From positions 124,001 to 188,000 of the forward strand of contig NZ_JAULSC010000001.1 of the NCBI RefSeq assembly GCF_030518195.1: 64,000 nt of DNA, written 5' to 3'. Below the pieces are notes generated by a model. That model was not told the DNA's origin. It did no database searches and saw only the letters and a list, made by a program, of their open reading frames with translations. Origin of the DNA: Nocardioides cremeus (GTDB taxonomy: Bacteria > Actinomycetota > Actinomycetes > Propionibacteriales > Nocardioidaceae). Each line of letters begins with the position of its first letter. The first letter of the stretch is position 1. This document shows, piece after piece, positions 51,498 to 59,658 of the stretch. The translations under genes were made by a program, and so were the position numbers.

Positions 51498-52982
51498 GTG
51501 TCCACCGGTCAGCGGATCCCGCAGCGCCTGGGCCGCTACGCCGTGCGCCGGCGGATCGGCTCGGGTGGCTTCGCGACCGTGTGGCTGGCCTACGACGAGC
51601 ACCTCGACTCCCCGGTCGCGGTGAAGGTCCTGGCCGACAACTGGACCGACGACGCGCAGGTGCGCCGCCGCTTCCTCGAGGAGGGACGCTACCTGCGCCG
51701 CGTCGAGTCGCCCCACGTCGTGAGCGTCTACGACGCCGGCGAGCTCGACGACGGCCGGCCCTACCTGGTGATGTCGTACGCCGACCAGGGCACCCTGGCC
51801 GACCGGCTCGAGATCGACGGGCTCAGCGCCGCACAGTCGCTCGAGATCGTGCGCCAGGTCGGCTCGGGGCTGACCGCGCTGCACGCGCGCGACATCCTGC
51901 ACCGCGACGTGAAGCCGGCCAACGTGCTGTTCCGCACCGTCGAGGGCGAGGTCCGCGCGATGCTCGGCGACCTGGGGCTGGGCAAGGCGCTCGACGTGTC
52001 GTCGCGGCTGACGATGGTCGCCGGCAGCCCCTCCTACGTGGCGCCCGAGCAGGCGCAGGCCGAGGCCCCCGACGCCCGCGCCGACCAGTACTCCCTGGCC
52101 GCGGTGGCCTACCTCCTGCTCGCCGGGCGACCGGCCTTCTCCCACGCCAGCCTGCGCGCCGCCGCCGACCCGCAGCCGCCGGCGCCGCTGGGCGGCGACC
52201 TGCCCGCGGCCGTCGACGGCGTCGTACGCCGCGCGCTGGCGGTGGAGCGCGAGGAGCGCTGGCCCGACGTGGAGAGGTTCGTGGCCGAGCTGGGCGCGGT
52301 GCTCGCGCCGGCGGTGCGCGGGGCGGACGGCGCGTCCACCGCGCCGTGGCTGCCGGTCGACCCCGAGCTGACCCAGCCCGGCAACCGGCCCTCGCTGCAC
52401 GCCCCGTCGGACCCGCTGGCCGAGCCCGAGCCGCCGGTGCGTCGGCGCCGACGTGGCCTGGTAGCCGCGACGGTCGTGGCCGGGGCGCTGGCCGCGGCCG
52501 GGGGAGCATGGGCCGGGCAGGCGGTCGAGCGCGAGACCCGCCCCGACCTGCGCAGCGTCAGCGACGAGGGCGGCACGCTCTCGGTCGAGGTGCCGGCCGA
52601 CTGGGAGCGCAGCGTCGGCGGCGAGGGATGGGCCGGCCCCGACGGCAGCGGCTCCTACGCCGCCCTGTCGGTGGGCACCGACCCGGCCTGGACCGACCCG
52701 GGCCGCGAGGCCGAGGGCGCCTTCCTGGGCCTGATGCCCGGCAGTGCCCTGCCCGAGCTGATGCCGACCCATCCCGAGTGCGAGGAGGAGCAGTCACCGG
52801 TGGTCGAGGACGGCGAGACGCCGTCGGTCACGGTGCTGCACACCGGCTGCGGCGGCAGCGGGGTCGTGGTCGAGCGGGTGCTGCAGGTCGCCGGCAACCG
52901 GCTGCTGTGGGTGCAGGTGCGCAGCCTCGACCGGGCAGCGGCCAACCGGGTGCTCGACAGTGTGAGGACCTCCGGCATCTGA
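51498..52982 (+). CDS. Transmembrane serine/threonine protein kinase
   Basis: 494 residues. The kinase domain (about residues 10-270) has the Gly-rich loop RIGSGGFATV, Lys in VAVKVL, catalytic HRDVKPANV, DLG in place of DFG, and GSPSYVAPEQ. A membrane span (about 318-338, LVAATVVAGALAAAGGAWAG) leads to an outer domain of about 150 residues with a cysteine pair, of unrecognised fold. The GTG at 51498 gives the usual kinase N-terminus; an in-frame ATG at 51480 is the alternative. It is divergent from the ECF sigma/M1 peptidase pair, suggesting one signalling unit. Confidence 0.9.
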   Translation: MSTGQRIPQRLGRYAVRRRIGSGGFATVWLAYDEHLDSPVAVKVLADNWTDDAQVRRRFLEEGRYLRRVESPHVVSVYDAGELDDGRPYLVMSYADQGTLADRLEIDGLSAAQSLEIVRQVGSGLTALHARDILHRDVKPANVLFRTVEGEVRAMLGDLGLGKALDVSSRLTMVAGSPSYVAPEQAQAEAPDARADQYSLAAVAYLLLAGRPAFSHASLRAAADPQPPAPLGGDLPAAVDGVVRRALAVEREERWPDVERFVAELGAVLAPAVRGADGASTAPWLPVDPELTQPGNRPSLHAPSDPLAEPEPPVRRRRRGLVAATVVAGALAAAGGAWAGQAVERETRPDLRSVSDEGGTLSVEVPADWERSVGGEGWAGPDGSGSYAALSVGTDPAWTDPGREAEGAFLGLMPGSALPELMPTHPECEEEQSPVVEDGETPSVTVLHTGCGGSGVVVERVLQVAGNRLLWVQVRSLDRAAANRVLDSVRTSGI

Positions 52983-52987
52983 GCGCG

Positions 52988-52993
52988 TACGTT
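52988..52993 (+). promoter_or_regulatory. -10 hexamer TACGTT of a leaderless promoter
   Basis: It ends 7 nt before the ATG of the helical-protein gene, with no SD sequence. Confidence 0.5.
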
Positions 52994-53000
52994 GCTCGGC

Positions 53001-53603
53001 ATGGCCACCGTCACCACGAGCACCACCCCGAGCCTCCTGGGCCGCCTCGTCGGCGGCGCGGTGACGGCGGTCCGTCTGCCGGGCCAGGCGGTCGAGACGG
53101 GTCGCCGGCTCGTCGCCGACGCCACCGACGTGGTCGAGCAGGCCGCCGCGCTGGCGGTGCGCGTGGTGCGGCTCGTCGACCGTCTCGAGCTCCTCGTCGA
53201 CGAGATCGCCGGCATCGCGGCGCGCGCCGACCTGGTGGCGTCGAAGGCGGACACCGTGGCCGGCGAGATCGGCGAGGTCTCCGCGCTCGCCGAGACCCAG
53301 GTGCAGCGCCTGCAGGGGCTGCTCGACGCGTGTGCCCCGGCCCTGCTGCACCTGCAGCCGGTGCTCGACCAGGCCGGCGTCGTGCTCGCACCCCGGCACG
53401 CCGACGCCGTGGCACGGCTGCTCGACCTGACGCCCGAGGTCATCGACCTGATCAGCCCGGCCCTGACGAACCTGGGCGCCCTCACCCCCGAGCTGAACGC
53501 GCTGGCCGAACGATTCGAGGCGATGGGCCAGATCGTGGAGGGCATCCCCGGCTCGAGGCGGCTCAAGCGCCGCGGTGCCGCCGAGGAGGAGCCGCCCGGC
53601 TAG
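53001..53603 (+). CDS. Alanine/leucine-rich alpha-helical protein, phasin- or apolipoprotein-like
   Basis: A 200-residue protein almost entirely of predicted amphipathic helix, rich in Ala, Leu, Val and Asp with few aromatics. There is no signal peptide or clear membrane span. Long heptad-like stretches (VEQAAALAVRVVRLVDRLELLVDEI) suggest coiled coil or surface-lipid binding. I do not recognise a family with certainty. It follows the kinase gene with its own leaderless promoter. Confidence 0.72.
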   Translation: MATVTTSTTPSLLGRLVGGAVTAVRLPGQAVETGRRLVADATDVVEQAAALAVRVVRLVDRLELLVDEIAGIAARADLVASKADTVAGEIGEVSALAETQVQRLQGLLDACAPALLHLQPVLDQAGVVLAPRHADAVARLLDLTPEVIDLISPALTNLGALTPELNALAERFEAMGQIVEGIPGSRRLKRRGAAEEEPPG

Positions 53604-53709
53604 GGATCACAGGCGGGGAGCTCAGGGTCGAGTCAGGGGCGAACCCGATGGCCTGCCGTGCCCAGGCGATCCACACTGGAGCCATCAGCCACCACCAGGG
53701 AGGAATGCC

Positions 53710-53931
53710 ATGACCGACATCCGCACCAGCTTCGGCAACCAGGGCCTCGTACGCCCCCGCCAGGACCGGCTCATCGGGGGTGTCTGCGCCGGCCTGGGTC
53801 GCCGCTTCGGCCTCGGCCCGTGGGTCGCGCGGCTGCTGTTCGTCCTGATCCTGATGGTCGTGCCGGGCAGCCAGCTGCTGATCTACCCGGTGCTGTGGAT
53901 CCTGATGCCCGACGAGGACGCAGGGGTGTAG
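53710..53931 (+). CDS. PspC-domain membrane protein
   Basis: A 73-residue protein that is essentially one PspC domain. RPRQDRLIGGVCAGLGRRFGL is followed by the hydrophobic VARLLFVLILMVVPGS and LLIYPVLWILMPDED. PspC proteins sit in the membrane and take part in envelope-stress signalling. The ATG has GGGAGGAA upstream. No pspA gene is near. Confidence 0.93.
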   Translation: MTDIRTSFGNQGLVRPRQDRLIGGVCAGLGRRFGLGPWVARLLFVLILMVVPGSQLLIYPVLWILMPDEDAGV

Positions 53932-53941
53932 CCACCGGGGC

Positions 53942-53947
53942 TACGTT
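53942..53947 (+). promoter_or_regulatory. -10 hexamer TACGTT of a leaderless promoter
   Basis: It ends 6 nt before the ATG of the SQR-like gene, with no SD sequence. Confidence 0.5.
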
Positions 53948-53953
53948 GAATTG

Positions 53954-55130
53954 ATGGAGCGCCACGAGGTCCTGGTCATCGGCGGCGGCAATGCCGGCGT
54001 CTCGCTCGCGGCTCGGCTGCTGCGCGACGGCGCCGAGGACGTCGCCGTCGTGGAGTCGCAGTCCGTGCACCGCTACCGACCACTGCTCAACTACGTGGGC
54101 TCCGGCGAGGCGAGCATGTCGTCTCTCGAGCGACCCGCGGCGAAGGTGATGCCCGAGGGTGCCACCTGGATCGAGGACCAGGTGGTCGGCGTCGATCCCG
54201 CAGGCCCGAGCGTGCGGCTGGCCAGCGGTCGCGAGGTCGGCTGCACCACGCTCGTGGTCTGCCCGGGCCTCGAGGAGGACTGGGCCGCCACTCCCGGGTT
54301 GCAGGAGGCGCAGGAGCAGGGCTGGGCCGGGTCGACCTTCGTGGTCGAGACGGCCCCGGTCGTCTGGCCCGCGCTGCGCCACCTGCGCACCGGCCGGGTC
54401 GTCTTCACGGTGCCGCCCGAGCCCGCGCCCTGCGGCGCCACCGCCCTCAAGCCGCTCTTCATGGCCTGCGACCACTGGCGCCGCCAGGGCCTGCTTGACG
54501 ACATCGAGGTGCACCTGGTGCTCCCGGGCCCCACGCCCCTGGGCCTGGCCGGTCCCGACGAGCGTCTCGAGCGGGTGCTGGCGTCGTACGGCGTGCGGGT
54601 GCTGCGCGAGGGCCGGGTCACCGGCCTCGCCGACCGCCGCGTCACCGTGACGACGCCCGAGGGGGAGGTCGAGCTCGACGACGTCACCTACGCCCACGTC
54701 GTGCCGCACTACCGGGCGCCGCGGTGGGTGGTCGAGAGCGACCTGGAGGGGGAGAGCGAGGCCGGGCTCGTCGACGTCGACCCGCAGACGATGCGGCACC
54801 GCCGGCACCCGTCGGTCTGGTCGCTCGGAGACGTCGCCGACCTGCGCACCCGTCCCTCCGGCGGTGGCCTGCGCAAGCAGGTCGAGGTGCTCTCCCACAA
54901 CATCACCACCGCCGGCTCCGCGCCCCCGGCAGCACTACGACGGCTACACCGTCATGCCGATCACGACCTCGAAGCGCCGCCTGATGCTCGTCGAGGTCGA
55001 CCGCGACGGCCGCCCCTCACCCAGCGTGCCGTTCCCCGACCTCACCAAGCCGCGGATGGCCACCTGGTACGCCGACCGCTACGGGCTGCCGTTGACCTAC
55101 TTCATGCGGATCCTGCGCGGGAAGGTGTAG
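53954..55130 (+). pseudogene. Sulfide:quinone-oxidoreductase-like FAD protein, frameshifted near its C-terminus
   Basis: The frame beginning at 53954 encodes a pyridine-nucleotide-disulfide-type reductase: VLVIGGGNAGVSLAARLL, LVVCPGLE, SLGDVADLR, VEVLSHNI. The homology leaves this frame at about 54910-54930 and resumes in the +1 frame as YDGYTVMPITTSKRRLMLVE ... YFMRILRGKV, stopping at 55130. One inserted base or two lost bases would explain it, and the linker that normally joins the parts also seems shortened. Without the shift the ORF would run on through unrelated sequence to 55474. Either a recent pseudogene or a sequencing error. Confidence 0.8.
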
Positions 55131-55142
55131 GCCGGCTCGCCG

Positions 55143-55472
55143 TCAGCGGCCCCTGCACGCCTGGCCGGGCGACGGCACGGCACCCTTCAGACCCGCGCGC
55201 ACGAAGATGCCGTAGCTCTGCACGCCGTGGTAGCGCTCGACGCCCGCAGGACTCTGGTTGCCTCGCTCAGCCAGCGCGTCGTCGTCGAAGCCCGGAGGGT
55301 TCCCCTCGACCGAGTCCGCGGTGTCGAGGCCGGAGAAGACGCACTCCGAGGAGGCGCGATCGGGCGCGGGGATCTCCTCCCCGTTGCCGTTCACCTCGCC
55401 TGCGCTCGCCGCCCCGCCTCCTGACAGCACCAGCCCCACCGCGACCGCGCCCACTCCCACCCAACGACTCAT
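55143..55472 (-). CDS. Small secreted protein of unknown function
   Basis: A 109-residue protein with a signal peptide (VGVGAVAVGLVLSGGGAASA, cleavage near residue 25). The mature part has two cysteines (SSECVFSG and GQACRG) and conserved-looking segments SGLDTADSVEGNPPGFDDD and YHGVQSYGIFVRAG. I recognise it only as a secreted protein type found in actinobacteria. The ATG at 55472 has GGGAGA upstream. Converges on the SQR-like gene. Confidence 0.78.
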   Translation of the reverse strand: MSRWVGVGAVAVGLVLSGGGAASAGEVNGNGEEIPAPDRASSECVFSGLDTADSVEGNPPGFDDDALAERGNQSPAGVERYHGVQSYGIFVRAGLKGAVPSPGQACRGR

Positions 55473-55634
55473 GACCTGTCTCCCTCTCCGCCGACGTCCT
55501 GACCGGCCCATCCTCGTCCTGGCCGTCGGCGGGCGGAATCCCTCGATCTGAGGAGATCTCACCCCGTGTGGTGGGGCACCGCTCGCCCCTCAGAGCAGCC
55601 CGGCGTGAATGGCGTACGTCGTGCACACGCCAGG

Positions 55635-56384
55635 TCAGCCCCGAGGCGATGCGCCGACGGCACCCGGACCTGCAGTGAGGAGCTTCCAGGCGACCAGCGC
55701 GAACCAGGTGGGCAGGAGCAGCCCGTAGAACAGGTAGCCGAGCCCGAGCACGGGTTGCAGCGCCTCGGAGACGATGCCCAGCGCCCCGGTGACCACGCCG
55801 AGGTAGGCCACGGTCCTGCCGAAGCAGCTGTGCCGCATGAGGGTGGAGAGGATCAGGATGGCCGCGGCGGTGAGGACCCCGCCCCAGCCGACGGCGTTGG
55901 TGGAGGCGATGAGCGCGTCGGCCGAGATGGCCAGCCCCGCCCGCTCGGCCTCGGTCTCGGCCTCGGCGTAGGAGCTGCTGAGCAGCACCAGTCCGCCCTG
56001 CAGCGACTGGGGACTCGCGGCGGTGGCGAGCGCGATGACCTCGGAGACGATCCCGAGGAGCGCGCCGATGGCGGCCACCGACTTGTCGACGCCCTTGAGG
56101 GCCACGGCGACGGCGGTGAAGACCACCAGCGCGGGCACCGCCAGCCCGACGAAGCAGAGCAGCTGGGTCAGGTAGACGACCTTGTGGTCGGCGATGTACT
56201 CGAGCAGCTCGCGGCCCTCGGTGGGCGGCAGCGGCGCCGTGAAGATCAGCACCACCGGGATCGCCACCAGCAGCACGTAGACGATCGCCGCGTAGCCCCC
56301 GACCCTGTAGAGCGTCACCCAGGACGGGTCGGGACGCCCGGCGTCACCGGGGGCGGTGGTGGTCGGCCTGCGTGATGGCTCCAT
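55635..56384 (-). CDS. DUF4386-like integral membrane protein
   Basis: A 249-residue protein with six probable membrane helices: about 30-52, 70-95, 100-122, 145-165, 170-192 and 200-222. The phases WVTLYRVGGYAAIVYVLL near the start and LGIVSEALQPVLGLGYLFYG resemble DUF4386 proteins. Function unknown. The ATG at 56384 lies 57 nt before the 3' end of the tRNA-Gly gene on the same strand. Confidence 0.8.
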   Translation of the reverse strand: MEPSRRPTTTAPGDAGRPDPSWVTLYRVGGYAAIVYVLLVAIPVVLIFTAPLPPTEGRELLEYIADHKVVYLTQLLCFVGLAVPALVVFTAVAVALKGVDKSVAAIGALLGIVSEVIALATAASPQSLQGGLVLLSSSYAEAETEAERAGLAISADALIASTNAVGWGGVLTAAAILILSTLMRHSCFGRTVAYLGVVTGALGIVSEALQPVLGLGYLFYGLLLPTWFALVAWKLLTAGPGAVGASPRG

Positions 56385-56440
56385 CAGGCAGTGTCGACCG
56401 GTGTGCCTCCGCTTGGCCAGCGTGAGGCGTACTGAGCTTG

Positions 56441-56514
56441 TGGAGCGGACGCGAGGATTTGAACCTCGACCTCTTCCCTGGAAGGGAAGCGCGCTGCAAC
56501 TACACCACGTCCGC
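56441..56514 (-). tRNA. tRNA-Gly (anticodon TCC)
   Basis: Minus-strand cloverleaf. The acceptor stem GCGGACG/CGTCCGC is 7 bp. The anticodon arm CTTCC-CTTCCAG-GGAAG gives anticodon TCC. The T arm contains GAGGTTCAAATCCTC. The discriminator T is followed by an encoded CCA. Confidence 0.96.
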
Positions 56515-56660
56515 GGAGCCGGCCTCTGGCGAGCCCGGCAGGGGTCAACTATGGACCATCGCTGGGAACGAGACGAACCGAGGGGTCTGGGGCCGGGCGC
56601 AGTCGACCGCCCGGCACCTCCTCCGGACGTCGGTCCCAGGACCAGTGCGAGGATGCGTGG

Positions 56661-57131
56661 ATGAGCTGGGGAGACGTCTGGGTCAACGGCGACAAGGTCC
56701 GCCCCGAGATCGACGCCGCGGGCCCACGGGCGCCGTGGATCCCCGCGGGCACCATCTCCTCGGAGGAGCGGGCGTTCGTCGAGGCGACGCAGCTGCTGCG
56801 GAGGACCCGCGGGGCGCACGCCCGAGCGGTCGAGTTCGACCTCCAGCTCACCTCCGCCGCCGTGGGCAAGGAGCGCGCTGACACGGGGAAAGCCGTCGTC
56901 GGCTTCGAGCCGGACGGGTTGTGGCTCGCGGTGGACGTCACCCCGGCGGGGAGCCCCGTGGAGGAGTCGCGCTTCGTGGTGTTTGCGCAGCGTGTGCACG
57001 TCGTGGCCGGGGCCCGTCGGGCCGCCCAGCGCGGCACGAAGGGCGGCCCGCGAGGGACCATCCGGCTCCGCGGTCGCGCGCGATCGCGTGAGAGTGCCCT
57101 GGAGTGGGGTTACCGGCCGGCTCGGGACTGA
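56661..57131 (+). CDS. Hypothetical protein
   Basis: 156 residues, soluble, no signal peptide or membrane span. The sequence starts MSWGDVWVNGDKVRPEID and is followed by a mixed alpha/beta stretch (AVEFDLQLTSAAVGKERADTG, GFEPDGLWLAVDV) and a basic C-terminus (RGTIRLRGRARSRES). I do not recognise a family. Codon use and GC content match the surroundings, which supports a real gene. It lies between the tRNA gene and the accessory patch. Confidence 0.6.
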   Translation: MSWGDVWVNGDKVRPEIDAAGPRAPWIPAGTISSEERAFVEATQLLRRTRGAHARAVEFDLQLTSAAVGKERADTGKAVVGFEPDGLWLAVDVTPAGSPVEESRFVVFAQRVHVVAGARRAAQRGTKGGPRGTIRLRGRARSRESALEWGYRPARD

Positions 57132-57161
57132 CCGTCCGACTCGGACGCTTGGGCTGAGCCG

Positions 57162-57413
57162 ATGCCCGGCGGTAACACCAGGTCCGTGCTGCACACCAAA
57201 CCCTTCGGCGTACGCGTCGACGGTGCCGAGGGAGCAGTGCTCACCACCGTCGATGGCGACCACGTCGTCGACCTGCTCGGCGATTACTCCGCCGGCCTGA
57301 TGGGCCGCCGGTCAGAGCTGGCGGAGGCGGTGCGGGGAGTGCTTGCTCGGGGGTGGGGGTACGGCGCGATGAGTGCTGGGCTGGTCCATCGGGACTTTGC
57401 TCGGCCATATTGA
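57162..57413 (+). pseudogene. Truncated class III aminotransferase (HemL-like) fragment
   Basis: 83 residues that match only the beginning of glutamate-1-semialdehyde-aminotransferase-like enzymes: PGGNTRSVLH, then DGDHVVDLLGDYSAGLMG and RGWGYGAMS. The usual 20 or so N-terminal residues, the PLP-binding region and all of the C-terminus (over 300 residues) are absent. The frame stops at 57413. The fragment directly borders the lower-GC HEPN gene, so the rest was probably lost by deletion or insertion of the accessory segment. Confidence 0.78.
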
Positions 57414-57479
57414 GCGTTCGTCGCCCATTGTCGGTGCAGGGCGACACACTGCCGTCGTGCATGAAATGCAGGGGCGGAT

Positions 57480-58181
57480 GTGACCGCGCCGAAGGGAGGG
57501 GCCCTGGTCGGGCCGCGAAGCCAGGCGCGGGTCTCATTTCATAACAACAGCAGCGACGTACGGTCTTTGTGGACCCTGCATCAGGCGGCTAAGACGAGCC
57601 GGGCAGTGAAACGGCACCTCGGCCCGGCCAACAAAGGCACTTACCTGCTGGTCGCTGCGCTATGGGAATCGTACTGCGAAGACGTCCTCGCCGAGACTCT
57701 CGACGAATTGATCGGAGCCACCGCAGACCCGCACTCGCTTCCTGTAGCAATCCGCCGAGCGGTCGCAAAGGACGTCAGGGCCGATCCGCATGAGCTGAGC
57801 CCGTGGGTTCTAGCGGGCACTGGTTGGCGAGAGGTCGTCAAGAACCGGGCTAGGAGGTTGTGCCGCGAGACAGTCTTCAACTCACCGAAGGCGGGGAACG
57901 TCGATGAGCTGTTTCGGCGAACCCTAGGCATTCAAAGCATCACGACCAGCTGGACTTCGGTACGCGCGACTGACCCAAGGTCTGCGCTGGATGAGCATCT
58001 CGTGCGCCGCGGAGAGCTCGCACACCGGGCCGCTCGTACGACGATCGCCAAGCGACAGGTTTCGGACTTCTACCAGCTGACCAGTGGCCTGGCGGAGTCG
58101 ATGGACAGCACACTTGGGAACTTCCTCCTGGATGCAGTGGGAAGCGATCCCTTCGCCGCTCGCGACGCAGAGGAGCGGTGA
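57480..58181 (+). CDS. HEPN-domain protein (RiboL-PSP-HEPN-like), candidate RNase
   Basis: A 233-residue all-helical protein. The segment KGTYLLVAALWESYCEDVLAE (about residues 50-70) and the R-x4-H motif RRGELAH (Arg about 177, His 182) match RiboL-PSP-type HEPN domains, whose R-x4-6-H pair cleaves RNA. GC content is visibly lower and rare codons (cta, ata, agg) more frequent than in neighbours, suggesting transfer. No antitoxin or nucleotidyltransferase partner is adjacent. GTG start with a weak GGGGCGG upstream. A defence or toxin function is inferred. Confidence 0.65.
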   Translation: MTAPKGGALVGPRSQARVSFHNNSSDVRSLWTLHQAAKTSRAVKRHLGPANKGTYLLVAALWESYCEDVLAETLDELIGATADPHSLPVAIRRAVAKDVRADPHELSPWVLAGTGWREVVKNRARRLCRETVFNSPKAGNVDELFRRTLGIQSITTSWTSVRATDPRSALDEHLVRRGELAHRAARTTIAKRQVSDFYQLTSGLAESMDSTLGNFLLDAVGSDPFAARDAEER

Positions 58182-58284
58182 CGTGGTGGCTGATGGCGGC
58201 GGAATGCCGTCGGTCGCGATGTCCTCCACAGCGTCGGTCTGCGACTAGATCGGGACTGTCGGTGGCTGGTGCTTGGCTGGACTC

Positions 58285-59646
58285 ATGCTCAAGGACGCGG
58301 TGGTGGAGGAGATGTCGGAGGACGCTGTCCTCGACACCGCTGCCGAGCTCGCGACCACGGCGCAGCGGGCCGAGGTGGGGTTGTTGCGGGTCGCGTACCG
58401 GTGGGCGGTGCTCCACGACCCCGCCCGCCCCGGAGTTATGGACCCCAAGGTGGCGGTGCTGCCGGGTCGGGAGAAGGCCCGCCAGTACGGCGGGGAGGGC
58501 ACCGCGCCGGTCAGCGAGTTCGCGGCCGCCGAGCTGGGTGTGCGGATCGGGCGCACCACCCACGCGGCGGCGGCGTTGATCGCGGACGCGCAGGACCTGC
58601 ACCACCGCCACCCCGTCCTGTGGGCACGGGTGGTGGCCGGGGAGGTGCGGTCCTCCTACGCCCGGTTCGTGGTCACCAAGACCCGTGAACTGACCGAACC
58701 CGAGGCCGCCTGGGTCGACGCGGAGGTCGCGGAGTCCGCTGATGGCCGGATCCCGTGGACGCGGTTCGAGGCGCTGGTGGTCGGCAAGGTCGCGGCCGCG
58801 GCACCGGAGCTGGCGCGGGAGAAGGAGGAACGTGCCCGTCGGGCGACGTTCGCGAAGATCGTCGGCACACCCGAGCACGGGATGGCCTCGTTCCTGATCC
58901 GCGCCCCGATCCCGGTCATCGCCCAGCTCGACGCCGCCGTCGGGGCGCTGGCCGAGCGGCTGCGCGAACAGCTGCCAGATGACCCGCACGCCGCCGACCC
59001 GATCCGTCAGCCGGTCGGGGAGGAGCAGCCCGACGAGGCGACCACGGTGGTGTGCGCCGACGAGCGCCGGGTGCTGGCGGTGCTGATGCTCGCCCACCCC
59101 GACGCCGCCCCCGAGGCCCTCGACCTGACCGGGCTCACACCGAGGGTGGAGGTGGTGGTCCACCTCGACGGCCACGACATCCACACCGACAGCGGCACGG
59201 ATAGGGTCCCGGCGATCGGGCGGGTCGAGGGCCACGGTCCGGTGACCCGCGAATGGGTCCGCGAGGTCCTCGGCCCGCACGCGAGGTTCACGATCCGCCC
59301 GGTCTTCGACCCACTCGGACAAGTACCCGTCGATGCCTACGAGATCCCGGCGCGACATAGGCGGGCCGTGCGACTGATATCGCCGGCCGACGTGTTCCCC
59401 TATTCCTCCTGCACCAGCAACACGATGCAGACAGACCACACCGACCCCTGGGCGCCCGGGGTGGCCGGTGGGTCGAGCGAGGTCGGGAACTACGGACCGC
59501 TGACCACCAGCCACCACCGCGCCAAGACCTTTGGACACCTGCGGGTCAAGCAACCCTTCCCCGGCATCTTCCTCTGGCGCGACCGCTTCGGTGCCATCTA
59601 CCTCGTCGACCCCACCGGCACCCGCCGCATCGACCAGGCCGCCTGA
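58285..59646 (+). CDS. 13E12-family protein (DUF222 with degenerate HNH endonuclease domain)
   Basis: 453 residues. The DUF222 domain spans about 1-330 (ALIADAQDLHHRHPVLWARVVAGEV, ELTEPEAAWVDAEV). The C-terminal HNH region has SSCTSNTMQTDHTDPW and TTSHHRAKTFG. The zinc cysteine pattern usual in these proteins (CxxPGC ... C) is reduced to one Cys, while the catalytic Asp-His and His-His are present. Such proteins occur in many copies in actinobacteria and are often mobile. Nuclease activity is uncertain. The ATG at 58285 is chosen; an in-frame GTG-type start at 58273 is possible. Confidence 0.88.
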   Translation: MLKDAVVEEMSEDAVLDTAAELATTAQRAEVGLLRVAYRWAVLHDPARPGVMDPKVAVLPGREKARQYGGEGTAPVSEFAAAELGVRIGRTTHAAAALIADAQDLHHRHPVLWARVVAGEVRSSYARFVVTKTRELTEPEAAWVDAEVAESADGRIPWTRFEALVVGKVAAAAPELAREKEERARRATFAKIVGTPEHGMASFLIRAPIPVIAQLDAAVGALAERLREQLPDDPHAADPIRQPVGEEQPDEATTVVCADERRVLAVLMLAHPDAAPEALDLTGLTPRVEVVVHLDGHDIHTDSGTDRVPAIGRVEGHGPVTREWVREVLGPHARFTIRPVFDPLGQVPVDAYEIPARHRRAVRLISPADVFPYSSCTSNTMQTDHTDPWAPGVAGGSSEVGNYGPLTTSHHRAKTFGHLRVKQPFPGIFLWRDRFGAIYLVDPTGTRRIDQAA

Positions 59647-59658
59647 GACCGGCGGGGG

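Noticed and set aside
54911..55474. Continuation of the SQR-like frame to 55474
   Set aside because: After about 54.91 kb this frame gives Arg/Pro-rich sequence with no similarity, while the +1 frame resumes the family sequence and stops at 55130. The extension also overlaps the secreted-protein gene on the other strand.
56441..59646. Genomic island integrated at the tRNA-Gly gene
   Set aside because: The accessory genes lie on the 5' side of the tRNA, no integrase is present, and I found no repeat of the tRNA 3' end. A tRNA-targeted insertion is not supported.
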